64,000 bases of DNA from Hydrocarboniclastica marina (GTDB lineage Bacteria > Pseudomonadota > Gammaproteobacteria > Pseudomonadales > Oleiphilaceae), in the NCBI RefSeq assembly GCF_004851605.1, contig NZ_CP031093.1:1488001-1552000 (forward strand). The letters run 5' to 3'. The notes under the pieces are model-generated. The model did no database searches and had not been told where the DNA came from. It saw only the letters and a list, made by a program, of their open reading frames with translations. Below are positions 47,763 through 57,936 of the stretch, one piece after another. A program made the position numbers and the translations under genes. Position 1 is the first letter of the stretch; each line of letters opens with the position of its first letter.

Positions 47763-48392
47763 TTACCGGCGCGACCGACGAGGTGAGGTGTGGCCCGCGT
47801 CGATACGTTTCTTTTTCTCACGGGCCTTTTCCGGTTTCCTGGCGCGGGGTAAGTGTACCTCTTGCTGGGCGCTTTCGCCGGGTGCAAGTTGATCAAGGTG
47901 CCATGGCCCGACCGCAACGCGCACCAATCTCAGGGTTGGATGGCCAACCGCCGCGGTCATGCGGCGTACCTGGCGGTTTCTGCCCTCAGTAAGCACCAGT
48001 TCCAGCCATGTCGTCGGGATGCTAAGCCGGAAACGAACAGGGGGCGTCCGCGGCCAGAGTTCGGGCGCGGGAATTTGCTTGCAGCCAGCAGGCGCGGTTT
48101 TACCGTCCCGCAGAACGACGCCTGTCCGCAGAGCTTCGAGAGCACCTTGAGCGGGCACGCCCTCTACCTGGACCCAGTAGGTTTTCTTTAGTTTGTTGTC
48201 CGGCGCGGCTATCCGGTTTTGCAGAGCGCCGTCGTCGGTCAGTAACACCAGCCCTTCTGAGTCATAGTCGAGGCGCCCTGCAGGGTATACGCCGCTTTTC
48301 TCTACGTAATCGGCCAGGGTCGGTCGGCCAGCCTCGTCTGTGAACTGACAGAGCACATTAAAAGGCTTGTTGAGGCGAATAAGGATAGCCAT
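47763..48392 (-). CDS. rluE: 23S rRNA pseudouridine synthase RluE
   Basis: RluE makes pseudouridine 2457 in 23S rRNA. The 209 residues show the N-terminal IRLNKPFNVLCQF and the catalytic GRLDYDSEGLVLLT with aspartate near 42, then NRQVRRMTAAVGHPTLRLVR. The S4 domain is absent, which fits RluE rather than RsuA. The C-terminus has a basic tail (ARKPEKAREKKKR). It is the first gene of the minus-strand run and is divergent from icd. Confidence 0.93.
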   Translation of the reverse strand: MAILIRLNKPFNVLCQFTDEAGRPTLADYVEKSGVYPAGRLDYDSEGLVLLTDDGALQNRIAAPDNKLKKTYWVQVEGVPAQGALEALRTGVVLRDGKTAPAGCKQIPAPELWPRTPPVRFRLSIPTTWLELVLTEGRNRQVRRMTAAVGHPTLRLVRVAVGPWHLDQLAPGESAQQEVHLPRARKPEKAREKKKRIDAGHTSPRRSRR

Positions 48393-48719
48393 CGTTTTGT
48401 CGGGTTCTGTAAAAAAATTACCGATGAGCTGACTTCTGCAGCGTCGCGATGTAGTTAAACTACAAAATTCTGTAAAAAAGCTCTAAGATGGCGGCCTGAA
48501 CAAGACACACCCGGAAACGTAGCCTATGCGCGCACTACCTGAATTTGCAAGGTAGCAGCGCCACAAGCCTGAGCCTGACTGGGTAGGGCAGGCAGCGCTG
48601 CAGAGTGGGGTGTCACCATGTTTTTATGCACTGGCTGGCGTCATGTACACGTTAGTGTCGCGGGACGGTAGCTGCACGGGAAGTTTTGCAGTTTATATTG
48701 GCTCAATACGGAGATAACC
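48393..48719. other. Divergent intergenic region rluE-icd with two copies of a T/A element
   Basis: TTCTGTAAAAAA occurs at 48405 and again at 48468, either side of the palindrome listed at 48450. No gene is supported. The icd promoter was not located with confidence. Confidence 0.55.
48450..48464. promoter_or_regulatory. Candidate operator: perfect TGTAGTT-A-AACTACA palindrome
   Basis: This is a 15-base perfect palindrome, 58 bases before rluE and 256 before icd. Its TGTAGT half-site fits the motif style of RpiR-family regulators of central carbon metabolism (HexR and RccR) in gammaproteobacteria. Such a site beside isocitrate dehydrogenase would make physiological sense, but binding is inferred only. 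Confidence 0.5.
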
Positions 48720-49979
48720 ATGGGATACCAAAAGATAACGGTTCCGACGGACGGTGACAAAATCACTGTCAACGCGGACCTGTCCCTGAATGTGTCGAAC
48801 CACCCGATCATTCCTTTTATCGAAGGCGACGGCATCGGCGCGGACATTACGCCGGTCATGATGAAGGTGGTCGACGCCGCAGTGCAGAAAGCATATAGCT
48901 CCAAGCGCTCTATCATCTGGATGGAAACATACTGTGGTGAGAAGGCGACTAAGATTTATGGGCCCGATACCTGGCTGCCTGATGAAACCCTGGAAGCGCT
49001 GCGGGAATACTCGGTAAGTATCAAAGGTCCTCTGACGACTCCGGTCGGCGAGGGGTTCCGGTCACTCAACGTTGCACTGCGTCAGGCGCTCGATCTGTAC
49101 GCCTGTATCCGTCCCGTGCGTTGGTTCGAGGGCGTGCCCAGTCCGGTCCAGCATCCAGAACTGACCGATATGATTATCTTCCGGGAAAACTCAGAAGATA
49201 TTTACGCGGGCATTGAATGGAAAGCGGACTCTGATGAGGCGATTAAACTGATACGCTTCCTGCGCGAAGAGATGGGCGTCAAGAATATCCGTTTTCCAGA
49301 AGGCTGTGGTATCGGTATCAAGCCAGTCTCTCGTGAAGGCACCCAGCGATTGGTGCGCAAGGCCATCCAGTACGCCATCGACAATGATAAGCCCTCGGTG
49401 ACCCTGGTGCACAAAGGCAACATCATGAAGTTCACGGAAGGTGCATTCCGTGAATGGGGTTATGAGCTCGCGCGGGACCGTTTCGGCGCAACGGCGCTCG
49501 ATGGTGGTCCATGGCATGTATTCACCAACCCTAACACCGGCCGTGAGATCGTCATTAAAGACGTTATCGCTGATGCCTTCCTGCAGCAGATACTGATGCG
49601 TCCTAATGATTACAGTGTCATAGCCACACTCAACCTCAACGGCGACTACATCTCAGACGCACTGGCAGCAGAGGTGGGTGGTATCGGCATCGCGCCGGGC
49701 GCCAACCTCGGGGGATCCGTTGCCATGTTTGAGGCGACTCACGGTACTGCGCCCAAGTATGCCGGCCAGGATAAGGTTAACCCAGGCTCAATCATTCTCT
49801 CGGCTGAAATGATGCTTCGCCATCTCGGTTGGGTCGAAGCCGCGGATCTCGTGATCAAGGGTATGTCCGGCGCCATCGCGGCCAAGACGGTAACCTATGA
49901 CTTTGAGCGCTTGATGCCCGATGCGACTCTGCTGAAGTGTTCCGAGTTCGGCGACGCTGTTATTTCAAACATGGAATAG
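48720..49979 (+). CDS. icd: NADP-dependent isocitrate dehydrogenase
   Basis: Icd converts isocitrate to 2-oxoglutarate in the TCA cycle, opposite the glyoxylate shunt. The 419 residues of the homodimeric E. coli type show the phosphorylation-site region [18 protein letters not shown] near 106, the isocitrate ligands and the NADP-binding end ([16 protein letters not shown], about 340-355). ATG 48720 follows CGGAG. A strong terminator lies at 50021. The upstream palindrome may be its operator. Confidence 0.98.
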   Translation: MGYQKITVPTDGDKITVNADLSLNVSNHPIIPFIEGDGIGADITPVMMKVVDAAVQKAYSSKRSIIWMETYCGEKATKIYGPDTWLPDETLEALREYSVSIKGPLTTPVGEGFRSLNVALRQALDLYACIRPVRWFEGVPSPVQHPELTDMIIFRENSEDIYAGIEWKADSDEAIKLIRFLREEMGVKNIRFPEGCGIGIKPVSREGTQRLVRKAIQYAIDNDKPSVTLVHKGNIMKFTEGAFREWGYELARDRFGATALDGGPWHVFTNPNTGREIVIKDVIADAFLQQILMRPNDYSVIATLNLNGDYISDALAAEVGGIGIAPGANLGGSVAMFEATHGTAPKYAGQDKVNPGSIILSAEMMLRHLGWVEAADLVIKGMSGAIAAKTVTYDFERLMPDATLLKCSEFGDAVISNME

Positions 49980-50020
49980 GCGGGGTCAGGCGTTCTGCAG
50001 AGAACATCCGCAGACGGAGG

Positions 50021-50044
50021 AGGTGGCTCAGGCCACCTTTTTTT
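50021..50044 (+). terminator. Rho-independent terminator after icd
   Basis: Perfect stem AGGTGGC/GCCACCT with a TCAG loop, followed by seven T, 41 bases after the icd stop. Confidence 0.9.
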
Positions 50045-50362
50045 ATGGCCAATATATCTTGAACAGGCCAAGCTGCCGTGGACAGGTTTGGGCCGAGGCG
50101 GAATCAGGCGGGGAAATCTTTATTATTCAGCTTGCACGGGAGCCACGCAGATGACAGTTGAGTTAGGCTGGTGCTTCCAATGACAGCCCAAACATTACAG
50201 ATCGGTCGACGCAAAGGAGCGTGGGGAGACTGGGAAATACCGTGTTAGGGGCGCTGTGAAGGGCTCATGCGGCCTCACGACACCCCAGGGATGAGGTGTC
50301 GTCGGGAGGAAATGGAGCGGCGAACTGGTTATCGCAGCCCAAAAATTAGTATGAGACTTGTC
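50045..50362. other. Intergenic region downstream of icd and cspD
   Basis: Both flanking genes end here. An eight-base-pair inverted repeat ACGACACC/GGTGTCGT lies at 50277-50302 and could fold at the end of the cspD transcript, though no T-run follows on the minus strand. I see no gene. Confidence 0.5.
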
Positions 50363-50668
50363 TCAGAAAGACGCCACATGAGATGCGCTGCCCATGGACT
50401 CAGCATCCGTGTCATGTCTCTCGTCGGTGTCTTCGTCACTCGCGTCGGCTCTGCGCTCAGGCTTATCCAGTGGCACAATTCCAACGGCATGAACACCCTT
50501 GTCGCTTGGCTTCTTCTCGAATTCGACCCGCTGGCCGGCTTTAAGCGTTTTGTAGCCTTCCATCTGGATGGAAGAGAAATGGGCAAAAAGGTCTTCAGTA
50601 CATCCTTCTTCGATAATGAAGCCGTAGCCCTTCGCGTTGTTGAACCACTTAACTTTACCTTGAGGCAT
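50363..50668 (-). CDS. cspD: Cold-shock domain protein CspD
   Basis: CspD is a cold-shock-fold protein; E. coli CspD inhibits replication in stationary phase. The 101 residues begin with the OB-fold motif [15 protein letters not shown] and have [17 protein letters not shown] near 28 (RNP1 and RNP2). The last 30 residues are acidic and serine-rich, outside the usual fold. ATG 50668 follows GGGAG with six bases between; the TTG two codons earlier is unlikely. Between icd and clpS, as in Pseudomonas. Confidence 0.95.
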   Translation of the reverse strand: MPQGKVKWFNNAKGYGFIIEEGCTEDLFAHFSSIQMEGYKTLKAGQRVEFEKKPSDKGVHAVGIVPLDKPERRADASDEDTDERHDTDAESMGSASHVASF

Positions 50669-51102
50669 TTTCAACTCCCTTGATGTTACTCGATCACCTG
50701 GATCGCCGGCGCCACGTACTCGGTAGGATCAACAACAGCATCTACCTGGGGCTCATCATCCTGGAACGAGTGTCCTGGCCGCCCTCCGCAGGGAGAGGCT
50801 TGCTCCCATAGGCTGTCTGGCGCGGTTACTCCGTTATTGTAATTGGGATTTTTTTGACATTCGCTGCTGAGGATTTCAATTTCGGTCAATACGGCTCCAG
50901 AGTCAATAGACAAAGCACTGGTTGCACCACTTAATGGCCGCTATTATTGATTCGTGTCACATTGGTGGTTGAACTTAGTCCGTCCCGTTACCATTTCAGG
51001 GTATGTAACGCCATTTTTTGCCTGGCGCGGGCGCGGTTTCCTGTTCAAACGATGGATGGCGACCTATTCCCCTGGAGGCGAGGAACGATCCGGTAGCAGA
51101 CC
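50669..51102. other. Divergent intergenic region between cspD and clpS
   Basis: This 434-base stretch should hold both promoters. An open frame on the minus strand at 50686-50913 has a TTG start and no recognisable domain, so I do not call it. A run of seven T lies near 50850. No confident operator was seen. Confidence 0.5.
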
Positions 51103-51462
51103 ATGCAGATTCTGGAAGCGACATTGATTACATTTAATCAGGATAACGATGGGGAACCCGGACATGACGAGCATGTCATAACGGAGACCTCAAAACCGGC
51201 GCTTAAACGCCCGTCGTTGTATAAGGTAGTAATGCTGAACGACGATTTCACACCCATGGATTTTGTTGTTGAGGTGCTGATGTCGTTCTTCGCGTTGACC
51301 GAAGAAAAGGCGACTCAGGTGATGTTAACTGTGCATACAGAAGGCAAAGCCGTCTGCGGTGTCTATACTCGGGATATCGCAGAGACAAAAGCGGCGCAGG
51401 TGAATCAGTATTCTGCTGAATGCCAGCATCCACTTTTGTGCGAGTTAGAGCGAGCTGACTGA
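51103..51462 (+). CDS. clpS: ATP-dependent Clp protease adaptor ClpS
   Basis: ClpS binds N-degron substrates and passes them to ClpA. The 119 residues include a 30-residue flexible N-terminal arm and the core [20 protein letters not shown] (about 45-64), where the ND-D-P-M motif forms the binding pocket, followed by [21 protein letters not shown]. The N-terminal arm with LTFNQD-like residues also appears in Pseudomonas ClpS, supporting ATG 51103. It lies 24 bases before clpA. Confidence 0.96.
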   Translation: MQILEATLITFNQDNDGEPGHDEHVITETSKPALKRPSLYKVVMLNDDFTPMDFVVEVLMSFFALTEEKATQVMLTVHTEGKAVCGVYTRDIAETKAAQVNQYSAECQHPLLCELERAD

Positions 51463-51485
51463 AGACCTAGACGTCGGGGTGACCC

Positions 51486-53762
51486 ATGCTGAGCAAAGAC
51501 CTCGAATTGACGCTGAATGCAGCGTTCAAGACTGCCCGTGAGAAACGGCATGAGTTCATGACCGTGGAGCACCTGCTATTGGCGCTTCTCGAAAATGACT
51601 CGGCCTTGCGGGTCCTAAAGGCCTGTGGAGCCGACCTCAATCGGCTGCGCGACGAGCTTTCAGAGTTCGTTGACTCTACAACGCCGCTCATTCCCACCAA
51701 TGACCTGGAGCGCGAAACACAGCCGACGCTTGGTTTCCAGCGTGTGCTCCAACGGGCCGTGTTCCATGTGCAGTCCTCAGGTAAGAAAGAAGTTACCGGG
51801 GCTAATGTGCTTGTGGCCATCTTCAGCGAGCAGGAGAGCCAGGCGGTTTATCTTCTGAAGAAGCAGAACGTCGCGCGTATCGATGTGGTCAACTTCATCT
51901 CCCATGGTATATCCAAGGTTGCGGGTCAGGAGGACGGTGCCCCAGGTGAGCAGGAGCAACAGCCGCAGGAGGACGGCGGCGAAGAGGGTGCGGCGTCCAA
52001 CCCCTTGGAAAGCTACGCCACGAATCTCAACGAGCAGGCGCGTAACGGTCGGATTGATCCATTAATTGGCCGTGAAACAGAGGTTGAGAGAGTTGTTCAG
52101 ATTCTGGTTCGCCGGCGCAAGAATAATCCCCTGCTGGTGGGTGAAGCCGGTGTTGGCAAAACGGCAATCGCGGAAGGGCTGGCCAAGAAGATTGTCGACG
52201 GGGATGTGCCCGATATCATCAAGGACGCCGAGGTTTTTTCGCTCGATCTAGGCGCCTTGCTGGCCGGCACCAAGTATCGGGGCGACTTCGAGAAACGTTT
52301 CAAGTCGATGTTGGCCGAGTTGAAAAAACGTGATCACGGTATTCTGTTTATCGATGAGATACACACTATCATCGGCGCCGGCTCTGCATCCGGTGGCGTC
52401 ATGGATGCGTCCAATCTGCTCAAGCCACTGCTCAGCGGCGGGCAGATCCGCTGTATCGGCTCGACGACGTTCTCTGAATTTCGGGGCATTTTTGAGAAAG
52501 ACAGCGCGCTGGCTCGACGCTTCCAGAAAATCGATGTGAACGAGCCGAGCGTTGAGGATACCTATCAGATTCTCAAGGGCCTTCGCACCCATTTTGAGAA
52601 GCACCACGACATCAAGTACACGGATAAAGCATTACGCTCTGCTTCTGAGTTGGCTGCACGATACATTACTGACCGTCATCTCCCGGACAAAGCAATCGAC
52701 GTCATTGATGAAGCAGGTGCACGCCAGCGGTTAATGGCGCCATCGAAGCGGAAAAAAGTGATTGGCGTATCGGCCATCGAAGACATTGTGGCGTCCATCG
52801 CCCGGATTCCGCCCAAGAATGTGTCCAGTACTGATAAGGACGTGCTGCGTAACCTGGAGCGTGATCTGAAAATGGTCGTTTTTGGCCAGAATGCGGCTAT
52901 TGAATCATTGGGGACCGCGATCAAGCTGGCTCGGGCCGGTCTCAAATCACCGGAAAAGCCTGATGGCGCGTTCCTGTTTGCCGGGCCGACGGGCGTGGGC
53001 AAGACCGAGGTTACCCGGCAGTTGGCGAAAGTGCTGGGTATCGACCTGGTGCGCTTCGATATGTCCGAGTACATGGAGCGTCACACTGTATCCCGTCTGA
53101 TCGGTGCTCCTCCGGGATACGTGGGCTATGATCAGGGCGGTCTGCTGACAGAAGAGGTGACCAAGCACCCGCATTGTGTGCTGCTTCTGGATGAAATCGA
53201 AAAAGCACACCCCGAAGTCTTCAATCTGCTTCTGCAGGTTATGGACCACGGTACTTTGACGGACAACAACGGGCGCAAGGCTGACTTCCGTCACGTTATT
53301 CTGGTAATGACCACCAACGCCGGGGCTGAAACGCTGGCGCGGAGATCCATCGGCTTCTCATCGCAGGATCATAGTACTGATGGGATGGAGGTCATCTCCA
53401 AGACGTTTACGCCGGAGTTCCGAAATCGCCTCGACGGCATTATCCAGTTTGCCTCCTTGCAACCAGAGTCCATCACGCATGTGGTCGACAAGTTCCTTAC
53501 CGAACTGCAGGCGCAGCTGGATGAGAAACGCGTCGTTCTTCATGTTGAAGAAAAAGCCAAAGTCTGGCTGGCGGAACGTGGCTACGACCAGACGATGGGA
53601 GCCCGGCCTATGGCCCGCCTGATTCAGGAGAAGATCAAGAAGCCTATGGCTGAAGAGATCCTGTTCGGGCGCCTCTCCGAGAATGGTGGCGAGGTCAAGG
53701 TGACGCTCGTTAACGACGAACTGGTGTTCGAGTTCGAATCGGAGCCGGCTGAAGCCGTATAG
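51486..53762 (+). CDS. clpA: ATP-dependent Clp protease ATP-binding subunit ClpA
   Basis: ClpA unfolds substrates for ClpP. The 758 residues have the N-terminal double Clp domain (about 1-145), an acidic linker, AAA module 1 with [13 protein letters not shown] near 218, and AAA module 2 with [13 protein letters not shown] near 500. The C-terminal region follows. No M-domain insertion is present, which separates it from ClpB. ClpP, its partner, is at the left edge of the window. A terminator follows at 53773. Confidence 0.98.
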   Translation: MLSKDLELTLNAAFKTAREKRHEFMTVEHLLLALLENDSALRVLKACGADLNRLRDELSEFVDSTTPLIPTNDLERETQPTLGFQRVLQRAVFHVQSSGKKEVTGANVLVAIFSEQESQAVYLLKKQNVARIDVVNFISHGISKVAGQEDGAPGEQEQQPQEDGGEEGAASNPLESYATNLNEQARNGRIDPLIGRETEVERVVQILVRRRKNNPLLVGEAGVGKTAIAEGLAKKIVDGDVPDIIKDAEVFSLDLGALLAGTKYRGDFEKRFKSMLAELKKRDHGILFIDEIHTIIGAGSASGGVMDASNLLKPLLSGGQIRCIGSTTFSEFRGIFEKDSALARRFQKIDVNEPSVEDTYQILKGLRTHFEKHHDIKYTDKALRSASELAARYITDRHLPDKAIDVIDEAGARQRLMAPSKRKKVIGVSAIEDIVASIARIPPKNVSSTDKDVLRNLERDLKMVVFGQNAAIESLGTAIKLARAGLKSPEKPDGAFLFAGPTGVGKTEVTRQLAKVLGIDLVRFDMSEYMERHTVSRLIGAPPGYVGYDQGGLLTEEVTKHPHCVLLLDEIEKAHPEVFNLLLQVMDHGTLTDNNGRKADFRHVILVMTTNAGAETLARRSIGFSSQDHSTDGMEVISKTFTPEFRNRLDGIIQFASLQPESITHVVDKFLTELQAQLDEKRVVLHVEEKAKVWLAERGYDQTMGARPMARLIQEKIKKPMAEEILFGRLSENGGEVKVTLVNDELVFEFESEPAEAV

Positions 53763-53772
53763 AGATAGACTG

Positions 53773-53800
53773 AGGGCCGATACTGATCGGCCCTTTTTTT
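53773..53800 (+). terminator. Rho-independent terminator after clpA
   Basis: The stem AGGGCCGA/TCGGCCCT has a six-base loop and is followed by seven T, 11 bases after the clpA stop. Confidence 0.9.
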
Positions 53801-53846
53801 GGGGCTCTGATTTTTTTCGTACCCAGCTTCCCGAGGGCATGAGACC

Positions 53847-53884
53847 GACGAGTCATTACTCGTCTGAGTGAGTCATTATCCGTC
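53847..53884. repeat. Inverted and direct repeat between clpA and infA
   Basis: GACGAGT-CATT-ACTCGTC is a seven-base-pair inverted repeat (53847-53864). Its right part, GAGTCATTACTCGTC, is copied again as GAGTCATTATCCGTC at 53870-53884, giving a 20-base period. The rest of 53801-54110 shows no gene. Confidence 0.65.
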
Positions 53885-54110
53885 GGGGCTCAATTTGCCT
53901 CTAGAGGGCTGCTCTTTGATCTGTTTCGGCAGCGCAGCGCGCGCGCACGAACTCGATCTAGAGTAGTAATTCGTTCGGGCTAGCATTGGCTAATATCAGA
54001 CAGGGTCAATATCGTGCTGACGCCAGCGGTAATTTAGAGGTAAATCAGGCGGCTCCGCTACACACGGAGCAGGAAACTGTCGGGCTGGGCAGGTAACCCG
54101 TGAGCAGTGC

Positions 54111-54329
54111 TTAGCGGTAGCGGTAGGTTATGCGGCCTTTGCTCAGATCGTATGGGGTCAGTTCGACCTTGACCTTGTCGCCGGTCAGAATGCGGATGTA
54201 GTTTTTGCGCATTTTGCCTGAGATGTGGGCCGTTACAATATGGCCATTCTCGAGCTCAACCCGGAACATGGTGTTGGGAAGGGTGTCAGCGATAACGCCT
54301 TCCATTTCGATAACATCAGCTTTCGCCAT
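54111..54329 (-). CDS. infA: Translation initiation factor IF-1
   Basis: IF-1 binds the ribosomal A site during initiation. The 72 residues are a complete S1-like OB-fold beginning [13 protein letters not shown], with [16 protein letters not shown] near 44 and ending ITYRYR. Length is standard. GAGG precedes ATG 54329. In the minus-strand order it follows bpt, as in Pseudomonas. Confidence 0.99.
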   Translation of the reverse strand: MAKADVIEMEGVIADTLPNTMFRVELENGHIVTAHISGKMRKNYIRILTGDKVKVELTPYDLSKGRITYRYR

Positions 54330-54530
54330 TCAGTAAAACCTCGTTGATTCAGTTCAGATAGAGCACTATCGGACGTCGTGGATCCGTGTCTCTTTGCTTT
54401 GAATGCCGCAACTTCGCAGGCGTTGGGGTATCCCGGCTGGGAGAGCGACGCGGCAGAATGGCGCAATTTTGCCTTAAATGGCTGCAAGTGGCAAAACAAA
54501 TGTCCGAGGGGGGTACCGTCTGACGGCTGA

Positions 54531-55250
54531 TCAGGTTGTCTCCACAAGGTCGACCCACTGGCCCTGATGCAGATGCTGGAGAGGTTTGAACCGGCTCTTG
54601 TAGTTCATTTTCCGGCACTCACGTATCCAATAACCCAGATAGACAAAAGGTAGCCCACGCTGTCGAGCCTCTTCAATCTGCCACAAGACGGCCATCGTGC
54701 CGAGGCTGCGGTCTTCGACCCCGGGATCAAACAGGGTGTAAATAGCAGAGAAACCGTCATCGAGAATGTCGACGACCGCCAGGCCGAGCAGCGTCTGATC
54801 CCGGTGACGCATTTCCAGGAAGAAACTGTCAATCGCACCCTCTACCAGAAAACTGGTGAACTGCTCCCGGCTGGGTGGATACATGTCACCGTCCTGATGC
54901 CGTTGCGTGATGTAGCGGTCGTAAAGGCAGTAATACTCGTCACGGTAGTGCACAGGCACTAACTGGAGCTGAAGATCGGCATTGGTCCTGAGCACGCGTT
55001 TCTGGTTTCTATTGGCCTCAAACCGTTCAGTGGGGATACGCACCGCGACACAGGCGTTGCAGCCATTACAGTGGGGGCGGTAATAATGGGAACCGCTGCG
55101 GCGGAAGCCCAGCGTTGTCAGTTGGCTGTATAGACGCTTGTCCACCTTGGCCCGGGGATCAACGAACATGGTCGTGGCTTCGCGATCACGTAAATAGCTG
55201 CACTCATGCTCTGGCGTAGCGAAGAAAATCAATGTTTTCAGGCTGCTCAT
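54531..55250 (-). CDS. bpt: Aspartate/glutamate leucyltransferase Bpt
   Basis: Bpt adds leucine to proteins with N-terminal Asp or Glu, creating ClpS substrates. The 239 residues show the N-terminal cysteine motif (HCNGCNACVAVRIP, about 70-83), the PEHECSYL start and the GNAT-like transferase core with YLGYWIRECRKMNYKSRFKP near 210. ATG 55250 follows AGGA; the frame from 55295 adds a poly-isoleucine leader that is not credible. It is one of two tRNA-dependent transferases in this cluster. Confidence 0.93.
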   Translation of the reverse strand: MSSLKTLIFFATPEHECSYLRDREATTMFVDPRAKVDKRLYSQLTTLGFRRSGSHYYRPHCNGCNACVAVRIPTERFEANRNQKRVLRTNADLQLQLVPVHYRDEYYCLYDRYITQRHQDGDMYPPSREQFTSFLVEGAIDSFFLEMRHRDQTLLGLAVVDILDDGFSAIYTLFDPGVEDRSLGTMAVLWQIEEARQRGLPFVYLGYWIRECRKMNYKSRFKPLQHLHQGQWVDLVETT

Positions 55251-55343
55251 CACGCGTCCTCCCCGGTCCTTCGGGTCTATTATGATTATTATCATGGCAC
55301 CTGATGCCGGTGCTTAATCGGCCGACTTATGTGCGTATATAAT

Positions 55344-56042
55344 CTACCAACCCCACTGCAAGTGCCAACTTTGATCATTGCACTGACGACCGACATTATC
55401 CCTGAGGAGCGTAAGGAAAGTGGTCCTTTCTATCAGCTCTGCCCCAAGAGACATGAGATGGCCATTCTCGACCTGGCAATCCATAAAAGCGTATCCCCAA
55501 CTCTCAAGTTGCCGGACGCAGTGCACGAAAACCACTTTTGACGCGTCGGTTTCGCGGGCGAACATTGACTCGCCGAAAAAGCAGCAACCGAGCGCTACGC
55601 CGTAGAGCCCGCCAACCAACTCTCCCTTTGTGTTCCAGGCTTCAAAGGCGTGTGCGTGGCCCAGCCGATGAAGGCGAGCGTATGCCTGCCGCATTTCGTC
55701 TGTTATCCAGGTTCCTTCTGAGCGTTCAACTGCGCAGGCTTCAACAACCGCATCGAATGACGTGTCGATGGTGACAGTGAACCTGCGGCTGTTTAGCGTG
55801 CGCCGCAAACTGCGCGATATATGCAGGCGACCAGGAAAAATAACGCAGCGGGGGTCCGGCGACCACCAGAGGATAGGCTGATCCTGGCTGTACCAGGGAA
55901 AGATGCCCATGCTGTATGCCTTCAACAGGCGCTCCGGGGACAGATCGCCGCCAAGGGCGAGAAGACCGTCTGGATCATCCAGTGCGGAAGCAGGTTCGGG
56001 AAACCAGAGCTGGCGGGTATCTAACCAGGGGAGGGTCGTCAT
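55344..56042 (-). CDS. aat: Leucyl/phenylalanyl-tRNA--protein transferase
   Basis: Aat adds Leu or Phe to proteins with N-terminal Lys or Arg. The 232 residues begin with LPWLDTRQLWFPEPASALDDPDGLLALGGDL and carry FPWYSQDQPILWWSPDPRCV near 48, GLYGVALGCCFFGESMFA near 158 and DCQVENGHLMSLGA near 195, all family marks. It lies 93 bases upstream of bpt on the minus strand. With ClpS and ClpA it completes the N-degron branch. Confidence 0.97.
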   Translation of the reverse strand: MTTLPWLDTRQLWFPEPASALDDPDGLLALGGDLSPERLLKAYSMGIFPWYSQDQPILWWSPDPRCVIFPGRLHISRSLRRTLNSRRFTVTIDTSFDAVVEACAVERSEGTWITDEMRQAYARLHRLGHAHAFEAWNTKGELVGGLYGVALGCCFFGESMFARETDASKVVFVHCVRQLESWGYAFMDCQVENGHLMSLGAELIERTTFLTLLRDNVGRQCNDQSWHLQWGW

Positions 56043-56141
56043 GGGGCAATTATGGCGTGTTTTGATCCGACTGAACAGGCACTGCTTTGCAGGCTACGAA
56101 GCCGCGAGGCAGAGGCAGAGCCTGTTCAAGTCGACGCGCCG

Positions 56142-57412
<1,271 letters not shown>

Positions 57413-57430
57413 TTGGCTCAGCCTTTGCTT
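57413..57430 (+). promoter_or_regulatory. Sigma-54 promoter of the fliE operon
   Basis: TTGGCTCAGCCTTTGCTT has GG at 57415-57416 and GC at 57427-57428, exactly 10 bases apart as sigma-54 requires. The start would fall near 57440, leaving about 57 bases before fliE. Class II/III flagellar operons of Pseudomonas-type bacteria use RpoN, so context agrees. Confidence 0.8.
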
Positions 57431-57496
57431 TAGCAGGTCAGTGCTAATTTTAACGGGTCGTGAAGCCTTAGCCGGCTCACACCGGGAGGGTCTGAA

Positions 57497-57859
57497 GTGA
57501 CTGATCGTGCCGACATCAACAGCGTGCTCTCAGAAATCCGCTCCATGCGGAGCCAGATGATGCAGAGCCAGCGCATTACCCAGGAGCAGACGCAGCGACT
57601 GGACAAGGTTGCTGACCCGCGTCAGCCGGTAGGTGCGCCAAGCTTCAACGACATGTTTTCCCAAGCAGTCAATAACGTCAATGCGTTGCAGAAGGATTCC
57701 AACCAGTTGGCAACGGCCTACGAGCAAGGCGACCCAAGTGTCGACATCACCCGGGTCATGATTGCCGCTCAGAAATCGTCGGTTTCATTTGAAGCACTGA
57801 CCCAGGTACGCAACCGTGTCGTGCGAGCCTACGAAGACATCATGAATATGCCGGTGTGA
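57497..57859 (+). CDS. fliE: Flagellar hook-basal body complex protein FliE
   Basis: FliE joins the MS ring to the rod. The 120 residues show the C-terminal family motif (YEQGDPSVDITRVMIAAQKSSVSFEALTQVRNRVVRAYEDIMNMPV) and an extra charged N-terminal stretch (about 1-35). It begins with GTG 57497 after GGGAGGG. It is the first gene of the sigma-54 driven fliEFGHIJ unit. Confidence 0.95.
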   Translation: MTDRADINSVLSEIRSMRSQMMQSQRITQEQTQRLDKVADPRQPVGAPSFNDMFSQAVNNVNALQKDSNQLATAYEQGDPSVDITRVMIAAQKSSVSFEALTQVRNRVVRAYEDIMNMPV

Positions 57860-57936
57860 TCGCCACGCCCTGAGGCTCAGCCGGGCCTCGACCGCCAACG
57901 CTAACCCTGGTTTCTGATTTTACTGGAGCACGACAA

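Noticed and set aside
50686-50913. Possible 75-residue gene between cspD and clpS on the minus strand
   Set aside because: TTG start, no ribosome-binding sequence, no known domain and a composition unlike its neighbours; it lies where promoters are expected.
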